Source of the DNA: an uncultured Cytophagales bacterium | GTDB lineage: Bacteria > Bacteroidota > Bacteroidia > Cytophagales > Thermonemataceae | Assembly: GCA_938002655.1 (NCBI GenBank) | Contig: CALLAC010000017.1 | Span: forward strand, 62,001 to 126,000 | DNA: 64,000 nt | Direction: 5' to 3' | In this document: positions 44,911 through 53,334 of the stretch, piece by piece | Numbering within the stretch: the stretch's first letter is position 1 | Layout of the letters: each line of letters opens with the position of its first letter | Made by a program: the position numbers and the translations under genes | Notes under the pieces: generated by a model | The model's input: the letters and a program-made list of their open reading frames with translations, nothing else | What the model was told of the DNA's origin: nothing | Databases searched by the model: none

Positions 44911-44927
44911 ACTTTCTGAAAAAGACG

Positions 44928-44954
44928 AAGGGCTTTACTTTGAGTAAAGCCCTT
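44928..44954. terminator. strong bidirectional terminator between the B12 operon and nrdA
   Basis: A perfect 12-base stem AAGGGCTTTACT / AGTAAAGCCCTT with a 3-base loop, followed by TTTTT on the plus strand. It lies between the ends of the propeller lipoprotein gene (44910) and nrdA (44982). Confidence 0.85.
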
Positions 44955-44981
44955 TTTTCACTTGATAGATTTGATTATTTT

Positions 44982-47354
44982 TTATCCACTGCAAGATTGA
45001 CAAGCATCGGGGTTATCAAGAGAGCAAGCCATATCTTTGAGTTTTTGCTCGGAAGTTATTTCCTTTCCTTGCTGAACTTCCTGCAACACGTTGGTATCTG
45101 TGGTAAATTTTATGGCACTTGCGGCAGCTTGTGTACGCATATAATACATTCCTGTTTTCAAGCCCAATTTCCAAGCGTAAAAATGCATAGAAGTTAGTTT
45201 GCCAAAGTTAGGTTCTTTGACAAATACGTTTAGGCTTTGGCTCTGACAAATAAACGCTCCTCTATCTGCCGCCATTTCCAAGATAGATTTTTGCTTGATT
45301 TCCCAAGCCGTTTTGTAAATTTCTCGGATATTCTCGGGTATTTCTTTAATTTCTTGGATAGAACCATCATAAGCTTTGATTTTCTCACGCATTTTCTCAT
45401 TCCAAAGCCCAAGATCTATTAAATCTTTGAGTAAATGTTTGTTTACAACAATAAATTCGCCCGAAAGCACTCTACGATTATACATATTGCTGGTATAAGG
45501 CTCGAAGCATTCGTTATTTCCTAAAATTTGTGAAGTAGAAGCTGTGGGCATAGGAGCAAGGAGTAGAGAGTTTCTTACGCCGTGCTGTAAAATTTTTTGT
45601 CTCAAGCCTTCCCAATCCCAGCGGCCAGAGGTAGGCTTTACCCCCCACATATCAAATTGAAATATACCTTGTGAAATAGGAGAGCCTTCATATGTTTGGT
45701 AAGGTCCGTATTTTTGGGCAAGTTCCATAGAGGCTTCCAGAGCGGCGTAGTAGATGGTTTCGAAAATATCTTTATTCAAACCACGAGCCTCTTCACTATC
45801 GAAGGGCATGCGAAGCATAATAAAGACATCGGCTAAACCTTGCACACCAATTCCAATGGGGCGATGGCGTTTGTTGCTACGTTCTGCTTCGGGTACAGGA
45901 TAGTAGTTGATATCAATGATTTTATTCAGGTTACGCGTAACCACTTTGGTAACTTCGTAAAGTTTCTGATGGTCAAATCTGCCATTGAGAACATATTTGG
46001 GCAAAGCCAAAGATGCCAAATTGCAAACTGCTACCTCATCAGGCGAAGTATATTCAATGATTTCGGTACAGAGATTAGAGCTTTTGATAGTTCCTAAATT
46101 TTTCTGATTGGATTTGCGGTTGGCGGCATCCTTGAAAAGCATGTAGGGTGTACCTGTTTCAATCTGTGATTCTAATATATGAAACCACAAGTCCTGAGCT
46201 TTCACCACTTTTCTTGCTCTTCCTTCTAGTTCATATTTTTCGTACAAACGCTCAAACTCTTCGCCATAGCATTCGTGTAAGCCCGGAGCTTCGTTGGGGC
46301 AGAAAAGCGACCAAGTTTCGTTGGCTTCTACGCGTTTCATAAACAAATCGGGTATCCATAGAGCATAAAATAAATCTCTTGCACGCAATTCTTCTGCTCC
46401 TTGGTTGCGTTTCAGTTCTAAAAATTCAAAAATATCGGCATGCCAAGGTTCGAGATAAATAGCAAAAGCTCCTTTGCGTTTGCCACCTCCTTGGTCTATG
46501 TAACGTGCCGTATCATTGAAAACTTTCAGCATAGGAACGATACCATTCGAATAGCCATTAGTTCCTTTGATATAAGAACCTGTGGCTCTGATATTATGAA
46601 TAGAGAGCCCTATGCCTCCTGCCGATTGAGAGATTTTTGCACATTGTTTGAGCGTGTCGTAAATGCCATCTATGGAGTCTTCTTTCATTGTAAGCAAGAA
46701 GCAGCTAGATAGTTGTGGTTTGGGTGTACCTGCATTGAATAGGGTGGGGGTAGCGTGAATAAACCACTTTTCAGACATGAGATTGTAAGTTTCGATGGCG
46801 GCTTCGATATCATCTTTATGTATGCCTACTGCTACACGCATAAACATGTGTTGGGGGCGTTCTACGACTTTGCCATTCATTCGTAGCAAATAAGATTTCT
46901 CGAGTGTTTTGAAGCCGAAGTAATCAAAATGGTAGTCTCTATCGTAAATGATAGTAGAATCTAATAAAGCGGCATTTTTACGAATAACCTCATAGACATC
47001 TTTGGCGATAAGCCCTGCATTTTCGCCTGTTTTGGGGTCTATGTATTCGTAAAGCCTTTTCATAGTGTTAGAAAAAGACTTACTAGTTTCTTTGTGCAAA
47101 TTAGAAATTGCAATTCGAGCTGCTAAGATAGCATAGTCAGGATGTGTAGTAGCCATAGCGGCGGCAGTTTGTGCCGCAAGTTCATCAAGTACCGTAGTAG
47201 GGATTTTATCATAAATACCTGCAATCACCCTTTTTGCAATTTCCACAGGCTTTACAAAACGCATATCCAAGCCATAGCACAGCTTTTCAATACGTGCCGT
47301 GATTTTATCAAATTTCACGGACTCTAAACGACCATCTCTTTTTTGTACTAACAC
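44982..47354 (-). CDS. nrdA: ribonucleoside-diphosphate reductase, alpha subunit (class Ia)
   Basis: A 790-residue catalytic subunit converting ribonucleotides to deoxyribonucleotides. An N-terminal ATP-cone ([19 protein letters not shown]...) is followed by the barrel with active-site cysteines in [24 protein letters not shown] (Asn-Cys-Glu) and [25 protein letters not shown], the radical-path tyrosines in [10 protein letters not shown], and the C-terminal CxxC (ACQSCSG). The start is GTG at 47354; no ATG gives a full ATP-cone. nrdB is not in this window. This class does not need B12. Confidence 0.94.
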   Translation of the reverse strand: MLVQKRDGRLESVKFDKITARIEKLCYGLDMRFVKPVEIAKRVIAGIYDKIPTTVLDELAAQTAAAMATTHPDYAILAARIAISNLHKETSKSFSNTMKRLYEYIDPKTGENAGLIAKDVYEVIRKNAALLDSTIIYDRDYHFDYFGFKTLEKSYLLRMNGKVVERPQHMFMRVAVGIHKDDIEAAIETYNLMSEKWFIHATPTLFNAGTPKPQLSSCFLLTMKEDSIDGIYDTLKQCAKISQSAGGIGLSIHNIRATGSYIKGTNGYSNGIVPMLKVFNDTARYIDQGGGKRKGAFAIYLEPWHADIFEFLELKRNQGAEELRARDLFYALWIPDLFMKRVEANETWSLFCPNEAPGLHECYGEEFERLYEKYELEGRARKVVKAQDLWFHILESQIETGTPYMLFKDAANRKSNQKNLGTIKSSNLCTEIIEYTSPDEVAVCNLASLALPKYVLNGRFDHQKLYEVTKVVTRNLNKIIDINYYPVPEAERSNKRHRPIGIGVQGLADVFIMLRMPFDSEEARGLNKDIFETIYYAALEASMELAQKYGPYQTYEGSPISQGIFQFDMWGVKPTSGRWDWEGLRQKILQHGVRNSLLLAPMPTASTSQILGNNECFEPYTSNMYNRRVLSGEFIVVNKHLLKDLIDLGLWNEKMREKIKAYDGSIQEIKEIPENIREIYKTAWEIKQKSILEMAADRGAFICQSQSLNVFVKEPNFGKLTSMHFYAWKLGLKTGMYYMRTQAAASAIKFTTDTNVLQEVQQGKEITSEQKLKDMACSLDNPDACQSCSG

Positions 47355-47522
47355 GCTTATTTAAATTTTTTAGGTTAATTGACCAAATGAGATTTTCAAA
47401 GAAAGCATTACAAGCAAATTCAAAATTACGTTTTTTCAAGCGAAAATTTTTTTTGATGTAAGTTTTTGTTTGTAAGTTGAAGATTTATTCAAATAAAACA
47501 TTGATAATGAAAGTTTTGTTTT

Positions 47523-49193
47523 TCAATCATCGCTCCAAAAAGATTTAAATATCAGCACCAACATCAAAAAAATTGCCAAAGAAAATCCGACAATGCTTAA
47601 CGTTGAAATTTTAGCGATTTCAGTGTTTGTTGTTAGTGAAGCACTCAGCAGCAAACCCACTATCAGGATACTGATAGCTAAGTAACGAATAGCTTTGGTA
47701 AGGCTATGAATGGCAGGTTCGTAGCCAGTAAGTTCGGTTTCTATGTGTAATCTGCCTTTGCGGAGTTTTCGTAAAATCTCTCGAACTTCGCGAGGAAAAT
47801 CATTCAAAAAACCTACAAAAGAGCGTGCTGTATTGAGTGCCTCTTCGCTCAAATTTTTAGGGGAATATTGGTCTAAAAAAATCTTGATACCATAAGGGCG
47901 GAAAAATTCGTAGGTTTGGAATGTTGGGTGAATGGTTTTGCCAATGCCTTCCAGAATAGTCAGTGCTCGTAAAATAATAAAAACGCCTCCGGGCACTTGC
48001 AAGCGGAAATCGCGAATAATTTCTTGCAAGCGAGCGGCCATATCGCTCATACTCGACTGATTGACGTCAAGGGTAACGAAATCGTCAATGAGTTCGGCGA
48101 GGGCATTTTCGAAGACTTTTTCGTCTTCAATTTCGGAATCTATGGCTAAACGCTTAAAATTTCGTGCCATTTCAGCAGGGTTTTTCTGAGCCATAGCAAT
48201 CAGGATACCTGCAAAGGCAAATCGGTCATTTTTAGAAAGTTTGCCCACCATTCCAAAGTCAATCAGGCATATTGTACCATCTTCTTTGATGAGAATATTG
48301 CCAGGGTGGGGGTCGGCGTGAAAGTAACCATGTTGAAAAATTTGTGTCAGGTAAATATCCATGCCAATTTCAGCTATGCGTGTAGGGTCATGTCCCCATT
48401 TACGCAACTGATTGACATCAGTAATTTTACAACCCTTCACAAATTCCAATACCATTACTTTGCGAGTAGTATATTCCAGAAAGGCTTTGGGAACGTAAAA
48501 ATTCTTGTAATCTTTGTAATAAGTGCGAAACTGGTCTATGTAGCGGGCTTCGTTGGTATAATCCAATTCTTTCTTGATACTTTTTTCAAAAGCTACTACA
48601 ATATCCATTATGTTGTAAAAGCCCTGAGCCTGAAAAAACTTATTGCCACGTTTTACGATATCTTTGATAATGGCAAGGTCTGTCATTACTTTTTGAGCTA
48701 CATCGGGGCGTTGCACTTTCACAACCACCTCTTGCCCATTAGCAAGTTTTGCCAAATGTACTTGCCCAATAGATGCCGAACCCAAGGGCTTTTCGGCAAA
48801 CTCCAAAAAAATTTCTTCAATAGGCTTTTTCAGTTCTCTTTCTATGATTTTTTTGGCTTCTTCTGTGGGAAAAGGAGCTACTTGGCTTTGAAGTTTTTCA
48901 AATTCATGTTGGTACTCTTCGGGAATAATATCAGGGCGATTGGCGAGAATTTGGGCAAGTTTCACAAAAGTAGGTCCCAGTTCTTCTGCTGCCATGCGAG
49001 CCAGTTCGGGGCGAGAATACCGATGAACAAACTTTTCGCCACGCAAACGAGCCAAACGCTTGCTAGCAGGAACTATGGCTTTCAGCGGGGTATTGGCAAC
49101 TAAATCTTCAAAACCATATTTAAGCAAAACATTGGTAATTTGGCGAATTCTTTTTAAGTTGCGAATAGTTTGCCCGAAAAGCATAATTTTCAT
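47523..49193 (-). CDS. AarF/ABC1/UbiB kinase-like protein
   Basis: A 556-residue atypical protein kinase-like membrane protein that supports isoprenoid quinone synthesis. Recognised from GPTFVKLAQILANRPD (KxGQ motif with Ala in place of Gly), the nucleotide loop LGSASIGQVHLAKLANGQEVVVKVQRP, the catalytic HADPHPGNIL and the metal site LIDFGMVGKL. Two hydrophobic segments lie at the C-terminus (YLAISILIVGLLLSASL and ISTLSIVGFSLAIFLMLVLIF). The ATG at 49193 is chosen; the frame extends 31 codons upstream without similarity. In a menaquinone-using phylum its target is presumably menaquinone or another lipid pathway. Confidence 0.9.
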   Translation of the reverse strand: MKIMLFGQTIRNLKRIRQITNVLLKYGFEDLVANTPLKAIVPASKRLARLRGEKFVHRYSRPELARMAAEELGPTFVKLAQILANRPDIIPEEYQHEFEKLQSQVAPFPTEEAKKIIERELKKPIEEIFLEFAEKPLGSASIGQVHLAKLANGQEVVVKVQRPDVAQKVMTDLAIIKDIVKRGNKFFQAQGFYNIMDIVVAFEKSIKKELDYTNEARYIDQFRTYYKDYKNFYVPKAFLEYTTRKVMVLEFVKGCKITDVNQLRKWGHDPTRIAEIGMDIYLTQIFQHGYFHADPHPGNILIKEDGTICLIDFGMVGKLSKNDRFAFAGILIAMAQKNPAEMARNFKRLAIDSEIEDEKVFENALAELIDDFVTLDVNQSSMSDMAARLQEIIRDFRLQVPGGVFIILRALTILEGIGKTIHPTFQTYEFFRPYGIKIFLDQYSPKNLSEEALNTARSFVGFLNDFPREVREILRKLRKGRLHIETELTGYEPAIHSLTKAIRYLAISILIVGLLLSASLTTNTEIAKISTLSIVGFSLAIFLMLVLIFKSFWSDD

Positions 49194-49331
49194 AAAGTTT
49201 GACTTTCGCAAAATACGTTTAATTTCAAAAAAAGCAAAATTTTGTAAAAAACCTTTTATTTTCTTGCTAAAAAAACCAACAAGCATAAAATGCTCTTGAA
49301 TTTATTTGCTTGTATCTAAATTTTTAACTTT

Positions 49332-50360
49332 ATGCCTGTACTGAAATTTGAAGATATTCGCAAAGATTTACAAAATCGTAAATTTGCTCCTGTTTACTTC
49401 TTACATGGCGAAGAAAGTTATTATATTGACTACATTACCGACTTTATTGAGCAAAATGCTTTACAAGAATTTGAAAAAGGATTCAACCAAGTAGTCATGT
49501 ATGGTAAAGACTCACAAATGGGGCAAATTATCAACTATGCTCGACGTTTTCCTATGATGGCAGAAAGACAAGTAGTGATAGTCAAAGAGTTTCAGGATTT
49601 GCCTGAATTGCGAACCGACGAAGGACAAAAAACTTTACAAAAGTATTTAGAAAACCCTGCTCCGAGTACTATTCTGGTGCTTGCTCACAAACATAAAACT
49701 TTTGATAAACGCAAAAGCCTCTACAAAACACTTGAAAAAAATTTTATTATTCTTGAAAGCAAAAAGCCTTATGATAATGAAATTCCTAAATGGATTGAGC
49801 AATTTGTAGCAGAAAAGAAATGCAAAATTTCTCCGGTGGCGGTGGCTTTGCTTGTAGACTTGGTTGGCAACGATTTGAGCCGACTTGCCAAAGAAATTGA
49901 AAAAATTACTATCAATTTTGCCGAAGGCGAAAATGAAATTTCTGAAACTCTTGTCAGAAACTATGTAGGTGAAAGCCGCAAATATACAGTATTCGACTTG
50001 CAAAAAGCCTTGCAAGAAAAAGATATTTTCAAGGCGAACAAAATTGTTCATTTTTTTGCTCAAAATCCCAAAGATAATCCACTTATTCCTATCGTACTGA
50101 TACTCTTTCAGTTTTTCGCTAAATTGCTGGTTTTGCATCAAAGTACCGATAAAAGCGAAGCTCACTTGGCAGAACTTTTAGATATCAATCGTTTTTTTGT
50201 AAAAGATTATCTCAAAGCCGCTCAAAATTATTCTCTACCGAAAGTGATTGCTTGCATTCATTACCTTTATGAAGCAGATTTGCAAAGTAAAGGTATTGAA
50301 GGAGGTAATATGCAAGAAAGTGATATTCTGAAAGAACTAATTTTCAAGATTTTACACTGA
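49332..50360 (+). CDS. holA: DNA polymerase III subunit delta
   Basis: A 342-residue clamp-loader subunit. Features of the family are visible: FAPVYFLHGEESYYIDYITDFIE, MVMYGKD-like text at 50-57, RRFPMMAERQVVIVKEFQDL, PSTILVLAHKHKTFDKRKSLYK, GNDLSRLAKEIEKI and FDLQKALQEKDIFKANKI. There is no Walker A motif, as expected for delta. It opens the sliding clamp during loading. It is flanked by a divergent UbiB-type gene and the convergent AAA+ gene. Confidence 0.9.
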   Translation: MPVLKFEDIRKDLQNRKFAPVYFLHGEESYYIDYITDFIEQNALQEFEKGFNQVVMYGKDSQMGQIINYARRFPMMAERQVVIVKEFQDLPELRTDEGQKTLQKYLENPAPSTILVLAHKHKTFDKRKSLYKTLEKNFIILESKKPYDNEIPKWIEQFVAEKKCKISPVAVALLVDLVGNDLSRLAKEIEKITINFAEGENEISETLVRNYVGESRKYTVFDLQKALQEKDIFKANKIVHFFAQNPKDNPLIPIVLILFQFFAKLLVLHQSTDKSEAHLAELLDINRFFVKDYLKAAQNYSLPKVIACIHYLYEADLQSKGIEGGNMQESDILKELIFKILH

Positions 50361-50390
50361 ACTTGCCCAGATATACAGGTTAGGCAAGTT
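50360..50390. terminator. hairpin between holA and the AAA+ gene
   Basis: An 8-base stem AACTTGCC / GGCAAGTT with a 15-base loop, beginning at the last base of the holA stop codon and lying between convergent genes. No clear T-run. Confidence 0.45.
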
Positions 50391-50412
50391 GATAGGTGAA
50401 GGATTGAGAGAC

Positions 50413-53061
50413 TTATTTTTTGTTGTCGGTAGCTGTAGAACTTCCTCCCAATTTAAAGCCTATGCCGCTTTGTCCGCTAGCTTCGAGGTTTTCGTTGAAT
50501 TCTTTCACGTCAAGTATATCTAATTGGTGAATTATTTCTTCGGTGCGTTGCTCTTTGGGCAAAGACGCCATACGCAAATGCTGATTTTTGACAGCTTGTT
50601 GTATTACTTTACGCACGGTGCGAGCATTGCCAAAGAATTTGTCTCTTTTTTGATAGAGATAATCAAAATATTTTCGCAAATGCTCCAAAGCCTCTTCGGT
50701 AGGGGTAAGATTTTCGGCTTTCAGCATATACAAAGCAATTTGCAAGAGTTCATCAACATTATAGTCCTCAAATTTGATAGTAATATCAAAGCGTGAGGCA
50801 AGTCCGGGATTAGCTTCCAAAAACTGCTTCATATTGTCGGGATAGCCTGCTACAATGACGGCAAATTGCCCGCGTTTATCTTCCATTTGTTTAAGAAGCG
50901 TTTCTACGGCTTCTTTGCCAAAATCGTTTTCGTGTCCTTGTGTAAGAGCATAAGCCTCATCAATGAAAAGTACACCTCCCATAGCCTGATTGATACGCTC
51001 CATAGTTTTGAGAGCAGTCTGCCCTACATAACCTGCTACCAGCCCTTGCCTATCGGTTTCTACACAATGCCCACGCTCCAATACCCCTAAAGCCTTATAA
51101 ATCTTGGCAATAATTCGGGCTACGGTTGTTTTCCCTGTACCAGGGTTTCCTGTGAATACAGTATGCAAAGAGAATTTGCCCAAGACATCTCTACCTGTTT
51201 CACGATAAAAACGTACCAGTTTTACAAGTTCTATAACTTCTTCTTTTACGTTATTCATTCCAATTAGGCCGTTGAGTTCATCGAGGGCTTCGCGAAGTAG
51301 TTCTTCATCTATGCTGATATCGGGTAAAACGGCTTTTTTTGTTTTGAAAATATTCTTAACATCTTCCAAGGTTACAGTTTTAAGTATTTCGGGACTGATG
51401 TTTTTTAGATCAGCATTTTTCATTATACGTAATCCTAAATTCATTTTAGCCTCTTCTACCAAAGATGCCACCAGACGAGCATTGCCGAAGGTGCGGTCGC
51501 GATTGCGGTAGGCTTCAGTTAATTGTTTCTTTATGTATTCACGAGCTTCGGGGTCAAATTCAATATTTTTCTTTTTAGCTTTGAGGTCAAGAATTTGCAT
51601 GAGTTCTTGGGGCAAATAATCGGGGAAATGGTAAATCATATTGAAACGAGAACGCAAGCCGGGGTTAGAGTCCAGAAAGATTTCCATTTCAGCAGGATAG
51701 CCAGCAACGATGATAGCTAAATCTCCTTTTCCATCCGACATTTCTTTGATGAGCACTTCTATTACTTCTTTACCGAAGTCTTGTCCGTCTTGGTCGCCTT
51801 TGCGAGCTAACGAATAGGCTTCATCTATGAATAAAATTCCTCCTCTTGCTTTTTCAATCATTTCTTGGACTTTCGGGGCAGTTTGTCCGATAAATTTACC
51901 TACCAGTTCGGGTCTTCCTACTTCTAAAACAGTACCTTTGGAAAGCAAGCCCAATTTATGATAGATCTTACCAAGCATTTTTGCTACGGTTGTTTTTCCT
52001 GTACCTGGGTTTCCCATGAATACAGAATGAAGACTGATTTGTGTGTTTTCTTCAAAACCTTGCTCTTGACGTAGCTTCAAGAAACGAAGATAATGCATGT
52101 AATCTTTGATTTTTTCTTTGACACTATCTAAGCCAATCATTTCTTGAAGTTCTTCCATAATTTCTTCCAAAGTCTGCTCTTGATTTTTGGCAGAGGTAGA
52201 AAATGCTGTAAATAGTGTTCCTGATTCGGGCTTGTGAATCACTGGTACGCCTTCTATAAAGCTATTAGCCACTTCAAACGGTACTACGGCGATGAGTTGG
52301 TCCATAAAAATCACTTCTAATCGGTACTTATCAGGAAACCAAGTACCTTTATTTGAAGAACCCCAACCCGAAGTGAGTGTAAAATTTTGTTCGTTAGGAC
52401 CTACATAGCGAAGTTCGGAAGTTTCTCCTTTAAGTTGCCCTGCATCATTGTAAAACTTAAAAAAGACTTCGGCGTACCAAGATTTTTCTTGTTTGTTTTT
52501 TACAGTAAATTCCACAAAAATATACTGCGTTTCTTGGCTATCAAATTGAGTGACATATACCCGCTTATCGACAGGCAAGCCCTCGTAAGGTCCATTAAAA
52601 AGTTTGATACTTATTATTTCAAAGTAAGGATTATTGCCTGGCTGTACCAGACCTCCCTCTTCGACATAAAACCTACGAGTACTTACTTTTTCATGACCGA
52701 TGTAGGCTTCCCATTCATAGTCGCCACGTGTCCAATACGAACCAGGTTCTTCGTTGCCCCAACTCTCACGAATATAGACGATGTTTTCGTCTTTCTTGAT
52801 AATACGTTTAGATGGCAGATTGCAAAGCTCTTTTCTACCTCCATCAGAGTTAAGTTTGAAGGCTTTGAGTGTGATGTTGGCTTCCCAATCTTCTTCATCG
52901 AAGAGCTTATTGTAAAATGAAAGTTCTACATATATATAAGTCGTTTCTTTGTTTTCAAATACACGGCGATACTTCTTTTTATTACCTTCAAAACTTTCAT
53001 TTGAAGCATACACCAACAAGTCTCTAAATTTATAGTTTTTATCTAAAATTTTCTCTGCCAT
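50413..53061 (-). CDS. double CbbX-like AAA+ ATPase with two N-terminal beta-sandwich repeats
   Basis: An 882-residue protein. Two related N-terminal modules (about 38-133 and 176-264) share the pattern ETTYIYVELSFYN / ETQYIFVEFTVKN and end in DYEWEAYIGHEKVSTRRFYV / KYRLEVIFMDQLIAVVPFEV. Two complete AAA+ domains of the CbbX/CfxQ type follow: Walker A GNPGTGKTT at 350-358 and 638-646, Walker B GGILFIDEA at 407-415 and GGVLFIDEA at 695-703, and pore or sensor regions VGRPELVGKFIGQTA and TDRQGLVAGYVGQTA. CbbX remodels Rubisco, but there is no Rubisco here; EccA of type VII secretion is another relative. Substrate unknown. It is monocistronic. Confidence 0.85.
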   Translation of the reverse strand: MAEKILDKNYKFRDLLVYASNESFEGNKKKYRRVFENKETTYIYVELSFYNKLFDEEDWEANITLKAFKLNSDGGRKELCNLPSKRIIKKDENIVYIRESWGNEEPGSYWTRGDYEWEAYIGHEKVSTRRFYVEEGGLVQPGNNPYFEIISIKLFNGPYEGLPVDKRVYVTQFDSQETQYIFVEFTVKNKQEKSWYAEVFFKFYNDAGQLKGETSELRYVGPNEQNFTLTSGWGSSNKGTWFPDKYRLEVIFMDQLIAVVPFEVANSFIEGVPVIHKPESGTLFTAFSTSAKNQEQTLEEIMEELQEMIGLDSVKEKIKDYMHYLRFLKLRQEQGFEENTQISLHSVFMGNPGTGKTTVAKMLGKIYHKLGLLSKGTVLEVGRPELVGKFIGQTAPKVQEMIEKARGGILFIDEAYSLARKGDQDGQDFGKEVIEVLIKEMSDGKGDLAIIVAGYPAEMEIFLDSNPGLRSRFNMIYHFPDYLPQELMQILDLKAKKKNIEFDPEAREYIKKQLTEAYRNRDRTFGNARLVASLVEEAKMNLGLRIMKNADLKNISPEILKTVTLEDVKNIFKTKKAVLPDISIDEELLREALDELNGLIGMNNVKEEVIELVKLVRFYRETGRDVLGKFSLHTVFTGNPGTGKTTVARIIAKIYKALGVLERGHCVETDRQGLVAGYVGQTALKTMERINQAMGGVLFIDEAYALTQGHENDFGKEAVETLLKQMEDKRGQFAVIVAGYPDNMKQFLEANPGLASRFDITIKFEDYNVDELLQIALYMLKAENLTPTEEALEHLRKYFDYLYQKRDKFFGNARTVRKVIQQAVKNQHLRMASLPKEQRTEEIIHQLDILDVKEFNENLEASGQSGIGFKLGGSSTATDNKK

Positions 53062-53334
53062 AGTTGTAGAGAGTTGGATAAATGAGGGTAAAATACATTT
53101 TGCGTTTCAAAGTAAAAAATTTTTCCTACTTTTTTTGCACAATTACTGTATTTTTCTTACAAAAACAACGTTTTTGCGTAAAAAAATGTTTCCTGTACTG
53201 AAAGTAAAAAGAGTGAATATAAGCGATGAAGCGTTTTTTTGCCTTTTTTGTATGTTTTTGCCAAATTTTATTTGGTTTTTACTGGAAAAAAAATTACCTT
53301 TCGAAAAATATTCAAATCTAAATTTTATATTTAT

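Noticed and set aside
48306-49103. A 265-codon open frame on the plus strand, antisense to the UbiB-family gene
   Set aside because: The minus-strand gene has clear kinase motifs across the same bases; the plus-strand protein is Phe/Cys-rich, typical of a shadow frame in AT-rich DNA.
49647-50165. A 172-codon open frame antisense to holA
   Set aside because: Composition of a shadow frame (Phe and Asn rich); holA is supported by family motifs.
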